A DNA stretch of 64,000 nucleotides from Rhodospirillaceae bacterium UBA1479 (GTDB lineage Bacteria > Pseudomonadota > Alphaproteobacteria > Rhodospirillales > Casp-alpha2). Below are positions 52,790 through 61,739 of the stretch, in pieces (position 1 is the stretch's first letter; each line of letters opens with the position of its first letter). The position numbers and the translations under genes are program-made. The notes under the pieces were generated by a model, which was given only the letters and a program-made list of their open reading frames with translations, made no database searches and was not told the DNA's origin. The stretch lies in NCBI GenBank assembly GCA_002325375.1, contig DCRZ01000001.1, forward strand, positions 186,001-250,000. Direction: 5' to 3'.

Positions 52790-53749
52790 TCAGGCCCCGG
52801 CGTGGGGGCCTGTGCCGTCGTTCAATTCGCGCGGCAGTTTGAAAACGATGTTTTCTTGCACACCCTTCAGCTCTTCGACCTGGGTGTCGCCGAATTCGCC
52901 GAGGCGGCGGATCAGTTCCTGCACCAGCTCCTCGGGCGCCGAAGCACCTGCGGTAATGCCGACCGTGGCCACGCCGTCGAGCCATTTGGAGTCGAGCATG
53001 CTGGCGTCGTCGATCAGATAGGCGGGCACGCCGATTTCGCCGCCGATTTCGCGCAGGCGGTTGGAGTTCGACGAATTCTTGGCCCCGACCACAAGCAGCA
53101 GATCGACTTTGGTGCACAACTCACGCACGGCCTGCTGACGGTTCTGGGTGGCGTAGCAGATGTCTTTCACGTCCGGGCCGACGATGGCCGGGAAGCGGTT
53201 TTTCAGGGCGTTGATGGTGTCGCGGGTTTCATCGACGCTGAGGGTCGTCTGCGTCACGTAAGACAGCGCCTTCGGATCCTTGACCTGGAGATGGGCCACG
53301 TCTTCCGGGGTCTGCACCAAGTGGACACCACCGGGAATACGGCCCTGGGTGCCTTCGACCTCGGGATGACCGGCATGGCCGATCAGAATGACCTCGCGGC
53401 CTTTCTGCGCATGGTTCTGACCTTCCTTATGGACCTTGGAGACCAGCGGGCAGGTCGCGTCGATCACGGGCAGGCCGCGGTCGTTGGCTTCGATCTCGAC
53501 CTTCTCGGCGACGCCGTGGGCGGAAAAGATGGTGACGGCGCCGTCGGGCACGTCGGACACTTCCTCGACGAACACGGCACCCTTGGCGCGCAGCGATTCG
53601 ACGACGTGCTTGTTGTGCACGATCTCGTGGCGGACGTAGACGGGCGGTCCGTGGATTTCCAGGGCCCGTTCGACGATTTCGATGGCGCGCTCCACCCCGG
53701 CGCAGAAACCGCGCGGGCTGGCGAGCAGGATCTTCAGGTTTTTGGTCAT
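52790..53749 (-). CDS. ispH: 4-hydroxy-3-methylbut-2-enyl diphosphate reductase IspH
   Basis: A 319-residue IspH. The three cluster cysteines are in PRGFCAGV (C16), IDATCPLVSKVH and DICYATQNRQQAV; TEENEEYD-like sites are replaced by KNSSNSNRL and APEELV as in other IspH. It makes IPP and DMAPP at the end of the MEP pathway and so supplies precursors for hopanoids. Start is ATG 53749 or the in-frame GTG 53758, which has GAGGA four bases upstream. Its presence next to hpnH links precursor supply to hopanoid synthesis. Confidence 0.94.
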   Translation of the reverse strand: MTKNLKILLASPRGFCAGVERAIEIVERALEIHGPPVYVRHEIVHNKHVVESLRAKGAVFVEEVSDVPDGAVTIFSAHGVAEKVEIEANDRGLPVIDATCPLVSKVHKEGQNHAQKGREVILIGHAGHPEVEGTQGRIPGGVHLVQTPEDVAHLQVKDPKALSYVTQTTLSVDETRDTINALKNRFPAIVGPDVKDICYATQNRQQAVRELCTKVDLLLVVGAKNSSNSNRLREIGGEIGVPAYLIDDASMLDSKWLDGVATVGITAGASAPEELVQELIRRLGEFGDTQVEELKGVQENIVFKLPRELNDGTGPHAGA

Positions 53750-53919
53750 CGTGATCACTTAATCCTCAGGAGGGCCCTTGTAAACCTTGAGATATTGCAG
53801 TGCAAACAGGCATTTTAGGCTACATGGGGCGGCGCACCGCTATTGTTAAGGGGCGGCGGGCGGAATGTCAGCCATTTACCACTGGAAATCGTGACTTTTA
53901 TGAGGCCTAAATCCCCGCC

Positions 53920-54921
53920 ATGACAAAAGGTTCAGCCAATTTGGTGACGGGCGCCAGCGGTTTCGTCGGCGCCGCCGTGGTGCGCCGCCTGCTCGACGCG
54001 GGCGAGGCCGTGCGCGTGCTGATGCGGCCGGGCAGTGATCGCCGCAACATCGACGGCTTGGACGTCGAGGTGGTGGAGGGCGACCTGCTGGCGCCGGAAA
54101 CCCTGGGGCCGGCCGTCAAGGGATGCCGGGCGCTGTACCACGTCGCCGCTGATTACCGCATCTGGACCCGCGATCCTGCTGCCATGTTCCGCGCCAATGT
54201 GGACGGGTCCGCCGCCATCGTGCGCGCGGCGGCCGAGGCCGGGGCGGACCGCATCGTCTATACGTCGTCGGTCGCCGTTCTGGGGATCCCGCCGGGCGGT
54301 GTCGGCGACGAGGACACGCCGGTCGCCTACGGCGATATGATCGGCCCTTATAAACAATCCAAATTCCGGGCGGAGGAGCGCATCCGCGAATTGACGGCCA
54401 AGGAAGGCTGGCCCGTGGTCATCGTCAACCCGTCGACCCCCATCGGCCCGCGCGATGTGAAGCCGACGCCGACCGGGCGCATCGTGGTCGACGCGGCCAA
54501 CGGCAAGATGCCGGTCTATGTGGATACGGGCCTGAACGTCGCCCATGTCGACGACGTGGCCGAAGGCCATCTGCTGGCCTTCGCCAAGGGACGCATTGGC
54601 GAGCGCTATGTGCTGGGCGGCGAGAACATGGGATTGAGCGAGATTCTGGGTGTGATCGCCGAGTTGACCGACGGCCGGCCGCCGTTGTTCCGGGTGCCGA
54701 CGGGCCTGATCATGCCGATTGCCCATATCTCCGAAGCCTGGTGCCGGATGACCGGTGGGGCGGAACCGATGGTGGCCCCGGATTCGGTGCGGATGGCGAA
54801 AAAGAAGATGTTTTTCCGCTGGGACAAGGCGGCCCGGGAACTGGGCTATACGCCCCGCCCGGCGCGCGACGCCCTGGCCGACGCCGTCGCCTGGTTCCGC
54901 GCCAACGGCTATATCGCTTAA
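53920..54921 (+). CDS. hpnA: Hopanoid-associated sugar epimerase HpnA
   Basis: A 333-residue extended SDR. The cofactor motif is TGASGFVG (residues 10-17); the active site is Ser in YTSSVAVLG and Tyr/Lys in YKQSKF; NPSTPIGPRDVKPTPTG follows. HpnA is found in most hpn clusters, with an epimerase or reductase role inferred on a nucleotide sugar or hopanoid side chain. It is divergent from ispH, with 170 bp between them that show no clear site. Confidence 0.92.
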   Translation: MTKGSANLVTGASGFVGAAVVRRLLDAGEAVRVLMRPGSDRRNIDGLDVEVVEGDLLAPETLGPAVKGCRALYHVAADYRIWTRDPAAMFRANVDGSAAIVRAAAEAGADRIVYTSSVAVLGIPPGGVGDEDTPVAYGDMIGPYKQSKFRAEERIRELTAKEGWPVVIVNPSTPIGPRDVKPTPTGRIVVDAANGKMPVYVDTGLNVAHVDDVAEGHLLAFAKGRIGERYVLGGENMGLSEILGVIAELTDGRPPLFRVPTGLIMPIAHISEAWCRMTGGAEPMVAPDSVRMAKKKMFFRWDKAARELGYTPRPARDALADAVAWFRANGYIA

Positions 54922-55048
54922 CGAACGATGCGCCGGGACTGTCGCCATGCGCCCAGCGCATGTTTCTCCGCAATTTCACGATATTGACAATAGACCGTCA
55001 CATGCGCACCTAATGCGCAACGAAACGGAACCGGGAAGTTACGAGCAA

Positions 55049-55831
55049 ATGAAAGCAGTCATGCTTGCCGCCGGCGTCGGCCGGCGTCTTTTCGGCGACG
55101 GTAACGACGATCCTCCCAAGGCGCTTCTGCAATTCGGTGACCGGACCCTCTTGGCCCGGCATATCGAGGTCCTGACGCAGCTTGGCGTTGAGGAACTGAT
55201 CGTCGTCGTCGGCCATAAGAAAGAAATGATCGAGGATGAGTTGGCCCGCGTGGCGCCCAAGGGCTTCGCGCGCACTCTGTTCAACCCCCGGTTCAAGGAA
55301 AGCCCGATCCTGTCCCTGGCGCGGGCGGGAGAGGTTCTGCGGTCGGGCGAACGTATCCTGTTCATGGATGCCGACGTCTATTACCACGACGATTTGCTGA
55401 AGGCCTTGATCGGTAGCCGCCACGAGACCTGCATCATCCTGGATCAGGATTTCGTGCCGGGCGCCGAGCCCGTGAAGACCTGCGTCCGTGACGGCGTCAT
55501 CGTCGATTTCGGCAAAAAGGTGTTTGAGCCCCATGACACGGTCGGCGAATGGCCGGGCTTCTTGACCATGTCGCCGGATATCGCGCACCGGGTCGCCGAC
55601 CGCGCGGACGAGCTGTCCCAGGGCGACATGCCGGGCTTCGTCTACGAAGACGCGTTCTGCGATGTCATGAAGGCGTCGGCGCCGGGCATCTTCGGTTTTG
55701 AGGACGTGACCGGTATTCCGTGGATCGAGATCGATTTCCCCGAGGACCGGGAGCGCGCGGCCACGGAAATCCGCGCCAAGATCGCGGCCTACAAACCCAT
55801 GGCCGAGCGTGTCGGCGACGCCGCCGAATAG
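55049..55831 (+). CDS. NTP transferase domain protein of the hopanoid/phospholipid cluster
   Basis: A 260-residue nucleotidyltransferase. It starts MKAVMLAAGVGRRLFGDG, the pyrophosphorylase loop, though the usual GTR is here GRR. PPKALLQFGDRTLL and ILFMDADVYYHDDL (metal-binding Asp) follow. It should activate a small phosphorylated head group with a nucleotide. The CDP-alcohol phosphatidyltransferase at 56708 could use the product. Start ATG 55049 chosen; ATG 55013 is also in frame. It is convergent with the PhyH-type gene, 6 bp apart. Confidence 0.85.
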   Translation: MKAVMLAAGVGRRLFGDGNDDPPKALLQFGDRTLLARHIEVLTQLGVEELIVVVGHKKEMIEDELARVAPKGFARTLFNPRFKESPILSLARAGEVLRSGERILFMDADVYYHDDLLKALIGSRHETCIILDQDFVPGAEPVKTCVRDGVIVDFGKKVFEPHDTVGEWPGFLTMSPDIAHRVADRADELSQGDMPGFVYEDAFCDVMKASAPGIFGFEDVTGIPWIEIDFPEDRERAATEIRAKIAAYKPMAERVGDAAE

Positions 55832-55837
55832 TTCAAA

Positions 55838-56596
55838 TTAGACTCTGAACACGTATTGCTTCGCCGGGTCGCGGTCGATGTCCGGCGGGTAGTTCTTATG
55901 CTTGTCTTCGTAGTAACGGTCCATGAACTGGCCCGCCGACGCCCGATTGTAGGTGGCGTAATAGATGCGGCGGATGTTGTCGCTCAAATTCGCTTCCGAG
56001 GAATGGGGCGCGAAGGAATCGAAGAACACCACGTCGCCGGGGTTGGTCGGCACGGGCTGAAAATCCATGTCGGCCATATCGGCGTCGGACATTGGTGCCC
56101 ACGAAGCGAACATGCCCTTCTTGTGATGGCCGCGAACCAATTTCAGGCAGCCGTTTTCTTCTGTCGCCGCATCGATCGACACCAGCGCCGAGATGAAGAA
56201 ATCCGTATAGACGTCCCAGCCGGCCTGGGAATCCTGATGCGGCTTGAAACCGTCGCCACCCGGCATCTTGAAATTGATCTTTTCCTTGAACAGGGCCGCG
56301 TCCTCGCCCAGCAACTGGCCGACCGGGCCGCGCAGGGCCTCGGCCAGGGCGCCGAACCCGTCGTGGAAGGGGGAAATGCGCTCGATCCGGCTGACCAAAT
56401 TGTCCCCCGGGTTCTTCTGGCTTTTCTCGTGAAACACCCAATGGCGGCCCGAAACCTCGGGCAGGGCCAGGACCTCGTCGGTCCATGTGGCGATGCGCGC
56501 CATCACGTCGGAAGAAAACCCACCGCGCAGGACAAGGTATCCATCGTCGGCGAATTGTGTGATCTGGGCGTCGGTGAGGACGGGTGTATTCAGCAT
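55838..56596 (-). CDS. Phytanoyl-CoA dioxygenase (PhyH) family protein
   Basis: A 252-residue Fe(II)/2-oxoglutarate oxygenase. The iron-binding facial triad reads H120-x-D122 (FKPHQDSQ) and H198 (FAPHSSEAN); the 2-oxoglutarate Arg is probably in NIRRIYYATYN. It hydroxylates a substrate that is not known. It lies on the minus strand between the NTP transferase and CDP-alcohol transferase genes of the hopanoid cluster, so a lipid or lipid head group is a candidate. Start ATG 56596; the frame is open to 56641. Confidence 0.85.
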   Translation of the reverse strand: MLNTPVLTDAQITQFADDGYLVLRGGFSSDVMARIATWTDEVLALPEVSGRHWVFHEKSQKNPGDNLVSRIERISPFHDGFGALAEALRGPVGQLLGEDAALFKEKINFKMPGGDGFKPHQDSQAGWDVYTDFFISALVSIDAATEENGCLKLVRGHHKKGMFASWAPMSDADMADMDFQPVPTNPGDVVFFDSFAPHSSEANLSDNIRRIYYATYNRASAGQFMDRYYEDKHKNYPPDIDRDPAKQYVFRV

Positions 56597-56707
56597 GATT
56601 TCTTCAACGGCGGTGCCGATGCCGGTTGCCTTTTGCCGCAATTTTCATGATGTTCCGGGCTATCCTTATCGCCCCATGTAGACCCGCCCGCAGCCGGAGG
56701 CAAGACC

Positions 56708-57361
56708 ATTAGTCACAATACCTGGATCCACAAGGTCGCGCGTCAGACCGTGACCAAACCCCTGATGGGAACCAAAGTCACGCCGAGCCAAGTGACCGTC
56801 GTGCGCCTGGCCACAGGCATCGCCGCCGCGGTTGCTTTCGCCCTCGGTCCGTCCTCCTGGCTGGGGCTGCCGTGGTGGGACGTCGGGGCAGGGCTGTTCA
56901 TCCTGTCCATGGTGCTGGATCGGGGCGACGGCGACTATGCCCGCCTGTCGGGACAGACCAGCGCCGCCGGTCATAAGTTCGACCTGATCGCCGATGCCGT
57001 ATGCAATGCCGTCATCTTTGTCGGCCTGGGCATCGGGCTTCGGGGGGGGGAGTGGGGGATGCTGGCAATCCCCATGGGCATCCTTGCCGGCGCCTCGGTG
57101 ACTTTCATCCTATGGCTGGTCATGCGCATGGAAAGCCTGGCGGGGGCGCGTAGCGCCGAACTGGGCTCGTTCATGGGCTTCGATCCCGACGACGCCATTC
57201 TGGCGGTGCCGATCCTGGTGTTCCTGGGGTATCAGGAACCGCTGCTGGTCGCCGCCACCATCGGCGCGCCCGGCTTCGCGCTGTTGTTCGCCGTGCAATG
57301 GGGGATCAAGTACCGGGCCCGCCGCCGCGCCATGGCCGAGGGCGGAAAGCAGGAGGGATGA
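56708..57361 (+). CDS. CDP-alcohol phosphatidyltransferase, apparent ATT start
   Basis: A 217-residue membrane enzyme. The CDP-alcohol motif is complete: D71, D74-G75, A78-R79, G88, D92 and D96 (DRGDGDYARLSG, then AAGHKFDLIAD). At least five membrane segments are visible. The usual N-terminal sequence SHNTWIHKVARQ is present, but the codon before it is ATT at 56708, not ATG. GGAGG at 56696-56700 stands seven bases ahead, so ATT is the likely start; GTG 56750 is the next canonical start and has no such site. It links a CDP-activated head group or lipid to an alcohol. Its stop overlaps the hpnN start by ATGA. Confidence 0.82.
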   Translation: MSHNTWIHKVARQTVTKPLMGTKVTPSQVTVVRLATGIAAAVAFALGPSSWLGLPWWDVGAGLFILSMVLDRGDGDYARLSGQTSAAGHKFDLIADAVCNAVIFVGLGIGLRGGEWGMLAIPMGILAGASVTFILWLVMRMESLAGARSAELGSFMGFDPDDAILAVPILVFLGYQEPLLVAATIGAPGFALLFAVQWGIKYRARRRAMAEGGKQEG

Positions 57362-59976
57362 CGGAGACCGCCGCGTTTCCGGGAAATCTGTTCCGGGCCT
57401 GGGTCGGCCTGGTCCGGCGCGGTGCCTGGGCGGTCGTGCTGTTGTCCATCGTCGGCGCGGGGCTGACGCTTACCTATCTGAAGCGCAATCTGGCGATCCA
57501 TACGGACACCACGGATATGCTGTCCGCTGATCTGCCGTTCCGTAAGAACAACCGCGAGATCAGCCGTCTGTTTCCGCAGCTGAGCGACAACATCCTGCTG
57601 GTCCTGGACGGCGCCGTGCCCGAACGGGTCGACCGGGCGGCGCGGGAACTGCGTGCACGGCTTACGGCGCAGCCGGAAACCTTCGGCAGCCTGTTCGACC
57701 CGGAAGGTGATCCGTTCCTCCAGCAGAACGGCCTGTTGTTCCTCGACGTGGCGGAACTGGAAGACCTGACCGGGAGGCTCGCCGAAGCGCAGCCCTTCCT
57801 GGCCAGTCTGTGGGGCGATGCCAGTCTGGCAACCCTGTTCGACCTGCTGCGCCAGGGCATCGAACAGCAGCTTGACGGCAAGGCGCCGCCCGTGGCCCTG
57901 GCCAAAGTGCTTAACCTGTTGGCCGATGTCGGTGAGAAACGCGCCAAAGGCGAGGATGCGATCCTGTCCTGGCAGCGCCTTCTGGCCGGGGAAGACGATG
58001 CGCCGGCCCGGCGGTTCATCGTGCTTAAGCCGCCATTGGATTTCGCATCGTTGCAGCCGGCGGGCAAGCCGATCGCAGCACTCAAGGATCTGCGCCGGGA
58101 ACTGAAGCTGGAGGGGGCGGGGCCCGTGCGCCTGCGCATCTCCGGATCGGCCGCTTTGCAGCAGGATGAATTGAAAAGCGTGGAGCAGGGCATGGGCCTG
58201 GCCGGGATGTTGTCGTTTACCCTGGTCCTGGTGCTGCTGGTCCTCGGCCTGCGGTCGCTACGCATGGTCGTCGCCGTACTGGCGACCCTGATCCTGGGGC
58301 TGATCTGGACGGCCGGGTTCGCGATCTGGGCGCTTGGCGCCCTCAACCTGATTTCCGTCGCTTTCGCCGTGCTGTTCATTGGGCTCAGCGTCGATTTCGG
58401 CATTCATTTCGCCCTGCGCTACCGCGAACACCGCGCTCGGGGGCAGGGCAATGGGGCGGCGTTGGAGGCCACGGCGGCGGCGGGCGGCGGCGGCCTGACG
58501 CTCTGCGCCGTGGCGGCGGCCATCGCCTTTTATTCCTTTCTGCCGACGGATTACGTGGGCTTGGCCGAACTGGGCCTGATCGCGGGGTCGGGGATGTTCA
58601 TCGCCTTGGCCGCGAACCTGACCGTGCTGCCTGCCTTGTTGACTTTGATGCCCGCCCCGGCGGGCCGCCGTGACGGCCATGCGGGATGGTCCGACCGGGC
58701 GCGCCGCGCCTTGCAAGGTCATCCCCGTCGGGTGCTGATCGGTGCCGTGGCGGCGGCGGTTATCGGTCTGGCTGCCGTGCCGCAGGCGCGGTTCGACTTC
58801 GATCCCCTGAACCTGCAGGACCGAAACCTGGAATCGGTCGCCGTCGTCCATGAATTGGCGGCGGGGAAGGGGGCGTCGACCTATAGCGCCACGGTGTTGG
58901 CCCCCGATGTGGGCGCGGCGCGCGGACTGGCCGAAAATCTCACCGCCCTGCCCGAGGTCAAGGGCGTCGCCTCGATCTTGAGCTTCGTGCCAGGCGACCA
59001 AGAGGAAAAAGCCGAGATCGTCCGCGACCTTGCCCTGTTCATGCTGCCGTCGCTCGCACCCGGTGGCGGCACGGGAGACAGAGACCCGGCGCGTCGCCGC
59101 ATCGCCGCCGAAAATCTGGAGGCGGCCTTGGCAAACTTGGACGCCACCAACGCGGGGCCGGACCTTGCCCGTGCGGCCGGGCGTTTGGCCGTGCTGCTGA
59201 GGGCCCTCGACGACGCGGGCCTGGCAGGGCTGGGGCAGGGGCTTCTCGCCGTGTTCCCCGACGCCGTCGAACGGCTGCGGGACAGTTTGAGCCCTGAGCC
59301 GTTCACATTGGCCGACCTTCCGACTGATATCAGCGCGCGCTATGTTGCGCCGGGCGGGCAGGCGCGGCTTGAGGTCATTCCCGCCGACGACCTGCGCGAT
59401 CCCGACGCGGTCGAACGTTTCGTCGCGGCGCTGCGCAAGGTCACCCCCGATGCGTCGGGCGCACCGGTCACGATCTACGAGGCCGGGCGGGCCGTGCTGT
59501 CGGCCTTCGTTGAGGCCGGCGCCATCGCGGTGACGGCGATCCTGATCCTGCTCGGCCTGCTGCTGCGCCGGGTCAGCGACGTGGCCTTCGTGTTCGCCCC
59601 CCTGGGGCTGGCGGCGTTGCTGACGGTGCTGTGCTCCGTCGTGTTCCAGGTGCCCTTCAACTTCGCCAACATCATTGTCCTGCCGCTGCTGTTCGGGCTT
59701 GGCGTTGCCAGCGGCATCCATCTGGTCCTGCGTGATCGCCAGGAACGCGCGGGCGATGACAGGGCGGCGGGCGATGCGTTCGAGACCTCGACCCCTCGGG
59801 CGGTGCTGTTCAGCGCGCTCACCACCATCGGCTCGTTCGGGTCCATCGCGCTGTCCGGCCATCCCGGCACGGCCAGCATGGGCGTGCTGTTGACCATCGC
59901 CATCACCTTGACCCTGATCTGCACCTTGGTCCTGTTGCCTGCGTTGCTTGCTGTTCGCGGCCGGGGGCGAGGATGA
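57358..59976 (+). CDS. hpnN: Hopanoid RND transporter HpnN
   Basis: An 872-residue RND/MMPL-type membrane protein with two halves. Each has one membrane helix, a large periplasmic domain and a bundle of five helices. FAVLFIGLSVDFGIHFALRYREH in the first half and LLFGLGVASGIHLVLRDRQE in the second carry the proton-path acidic/His residues. HpnN moves hopanoids from the inner to the outer membrane. The start overlaps the stop of the CDP-alcohol transferase gene by ATGA, and its own stop overlaps the flippase gene the same way. Confidence 0.92.
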   Translation: MTETAAFPGNLFRAWVGLVRRGAWAVVLLSIVGAGLTLTYLKRNLAIHTDTTDMLSADLPFRKNNREISRLFPQLSDNILLVLDGAVPERVDRAARELRARLTAQPETFGSLFDPEGDPFLQQNGLLFLDVAELEDLTGRLAEAQPFLASLWGDASLATLFDLLRQGIEQQLDGKAPPVALAKVLNLLADVGEKRAKGEDAILSWQRLLAGEDDAPARRFIVLKPPLDFASLQPAGKPIAALKDLRRELKLEGAGPVRLRISGSAALQQDELKSVEQGMGLAGMLSFTLVLVLLVLGLRSLRMVVAVLATLILGLIWTAGFAIWALGALNLISVAFAVLFIGLSVDFGIHFALRYREHRARGQGNGAALEATAAAGGGGLTLCAVAAAIAFYSFLPTDYVGLAELGLIAGSGMFIALAANLTVLPALLTLMPAPAGRRDGHAGWSDRARRALQGHPRRVLIGAVAAAVIGLAAVPQARFDFDPLNLQDRNLESVAVVHELAAGKGASTYSATVLAPDVGAARGLAENLTALPEVKGVASILSFVPGDQEEKAEIVRDLALFMLPSLAPGGGTGDRDPARRRIAAENLEAALANLDATNAGPDLARAAGRLAVLLRALDDAGLAGLGQGLLAVFPDAVERLRDSLSPEPFTLADLPTDISARYVAPGGQARLEVIPADDLRDPDAVERFVAALRKVTPDASGAPVTIYEAGRAVLSAFVEAGAIAVTAILILLGLLLRRVSDVAFVFAPLGLAALLTVLCSVVFQVPFNFANIIVLPLLFGLGVASGIHLVLRDRQERAGDDRAAGDAFETSTPRAVLFSALTTIGSFGSIALSGHPGTASMGVLLTIAITLTLICTLVLLPALLAVRGRGRG

Positions 59977-61031
59977 CCGGCGGCCGGTCTGTGACGCGGT
60001 TGCTGACTTGGCTTTATGTCGGGCTGGGCGTGGCATTGCTGGCCTGGGTGGTTGCCGAGGTTGATTTCAAGGTTGCCCTCGCCAGCATTCTCGATATGGG
60101 CTGGCAGGGATTGGCGGCGGCCTTCGCGATCTATCTCGCGGCCTTCTATATCGACAGTCTGTCCTGGCATCTGGCGATCCTGCGCCTGCCCCTGACGCTC
60201 CGCTGGTCCTATATCGTGTGGCGCATCCGCATGGTCGGCGAGGCTTTCAACACCGTGCTGCCGGCCGGTGGATTCGGTGGCGAGCCGATCAAGGCGGTAT
60301 TGCTGAAGCGCCATCATGCGGTCAGTTACCGCGAGGGCATCGCCTCGATCATCTTGGCGCGCACGGTGAACCTGATCGGCCTGGTCATCTTCATGCTGAT
60401 CGGTCTGATCCTGCTGGCCGGGCACGAGGCCGGCGGGCGATACGCCTCCTTCGCGCTGGGCGGTTTCCTGTTCCTGACCTTCGGGATTGGGGTCCTGTTC
60501 GCGGTCCAGAAATTCCGTGCGACCTCGCGCACGGGCACCCGTCTGGGGCGGACACGTCTGGGCGCGCGTATCAACGCCGCCCTTGACCATATCCACGACG
60601 TCGAGGACCGCCTGCACCATTTCTATGCGGAACGCCCTTGGCGATTCGTGCCGGCGGTGTTGCTCGCGCTTGCCAATTGGGTGGTCGGGGCGGCGGAAAC
60701 TTACGCGATTCTCTATTTTCTCGGTCATCCGGTAACGCCGGGCGAAGCCCTCATTATCGAATCTGTGAACCAAATGGTGCGCGCCGCGACCTTCTTCGTG
60801 CCGGCCAATCTGGGGACCCAGGACAGCGCATTGATCGTCCTGGCCGGCGCCGTAACGGGGTCGCCGGAGGCCGGCGTGGCCTTGGCGGCGGTCAAACGCA
60901 TCCGTGAAATCGTGTTCGTGGTCTGGGGATTCGCGCTGGGGTCGATCTATTCCCTGCGCGGCCTGCTGAAATCGGCCGAACGCGGCAGCGAGAACGAAGA
61001 TGGTGAAGGTAACGGTCAGCCGCCGGGCTGA
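59973..61031 (+). CDS. hpnL: Lysylphosphatidylglycerol-synthase-TM/flippase-like protein, HpnL-like
   Basis: A 352-residue membrane protein with about eight hydrophobic segments, of the UPF0104/flippase-like family. YIVWRIRMVGEAFNTVLPAGGFGGEPIKAV is the conserved loop, and a charged cytoplasmic stretch around residues 185-220 follows. HpnL proteins of hopanoid clusters belong here and are thought to move or handle a lipid; the function is not proven. The start overlaps the hpnN stop (ATGA). It ends 2 bp from the convergent mlaC-like gene. Confidence 0.8.
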   Translation: MTGGRSVTRLLTWLYVGLGVALLAWVVAEVDFKVALASILDMGWQGLAAAFAIYLAAFYIDSLSWHLAILRLPLTLRWSYIVWRIRMVGEAFNTVLPAGGFGGEPIKAVLLKRHHAVSYREGIASIILARTVNLIGLVIFMLIGLILLAGHEAGGRYASFALGGFLFLTFGIGVLFAVQKFRATSRTGTRLGRTRLGARINAALDHIHDVEDRLHHFYAERPWRFVPAVLLALANWVVGAAETYAILYFLGHPVTPGEALIIESVNQMVRAATFFVPANLGTQDSALIVLAGAVTGSPEAGVALAAVKRIREIVFVVWGFALGSIYSLRGLLKSAERGSENEDGEGNGQPPG

Positions 61032-61033
61032 GC

Positions 61034-61675
61034 CTACCCGCCGAGAAGAACCTGGGTTTTTTCCTGCAGGGCATGGGTCAAGGCGGGCAGGCCGTTTTTG
61101 ACGATGCTCTTGAATTCGGAAATATGCTTGGCGAGTTGACTGATTGACGTCGTCCCGCGGCGCACCAGGACGTCATAAACGCCCCAGCGCCCATCCTTGA
61201 GCACCATAAGATAGGTTAGCGTGACCGGCTCCTTGCCGGTCAGTTCCGTCTCTACCAGCACGGTGCCTTTCTGCGGGCCCGGCTTTTGGCCGTGATCGAT
61301 GAAGGATTGGCCGGACCAGCCGTCGAACTGATTGGCATAGGTGCCGATGGTCCAGCGGCGAAAGATGTCGAGCAGCGCCGCCTGTTCCGCCTGTGTGGCG
61401 TCTTTCCATGGCCGCCGTCCGGCCGACTGACGCGCCGTTAAATCAAGGTGGAAGGCCTTGTCCACGGCCGGCGCCAGGGTCTCAAAGCGGCCCTTAACGC
61501 CGAGCGCATCCGCGCGCTTCATGACGTCGAGCAGGGTGGCATGAAAAGCGCTGATCACCTCATGGGCTTGATTGGTCCGTGGCGCCTCAGCCGCAGCGGG
61601 GGCGGTGCCCGTGATCAGCAACATGATCGCGATGATAGGGGCGGTGACGGACATGGATATTGAATGATTGCGCAT
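61034..61675 (-). CDS. MlaC/Ttg2D-family periplasmic lipid-binding protein
   Basis: A 213-residue secreted protein. The signal peptide runs to about residue 29 (ITGTAPAAAEA). The mature part has the MlaC pattern AFHATLLDVMKRADALGVKGRFETLAPAVDKAFHLDLTAR and WGVYDVLVRRGTTSISQLAKHISEF. It would carry a lipid between membranes. It lies 64 bp downstream of a second MlaC-like gene on the same strand and convergent with the hpnL-like gene. No mlaE/F/D permease genes are present here. Start ATG 61675; ATG 61654 is in frame. Confidence 0.82.
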   Translation of the reverse strand: MRNHSISMSVTAPIIAIMLLITGTAPAAAEAPRTNQAHEVISAFHATLLDVMKRADALGVKGRFETLAPAVDKAFHLDLTARQSAGRRPWKDATQAEQAALLDIFRRWTIGTYANQFDGWSGQSFIDHGQKPGPQKGTVLVETELTGKEPVTLTYLMVLKDGRWGVYDVLVRRGTTSISQLAKHISEFKSIVKNGLPALTHALQEKTQVLLGG

Positions 61676-61739
61676 AGGCGAACATTTAAGCCGGGTTTCG
61701 CGGCCACGCCAGGGGCGATTCCTCCGACGATGGGGAATT

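Noticed and set aside
54983..55013. TTGACA at about 54984 as a promoter for the NTP transferase gene
   Set aside because: The only TAAT-like hexamer is 21 bp away; at 16-18 bp there is no -10 match.
58258..60036. 592-codon minus-strand open frame opposite hpnN
   Set aside because: Translation is Gln/Arg/His-rich and repetitive in style, with no recognisable domain. hpnN covers the same DNA with a full RND architecture.
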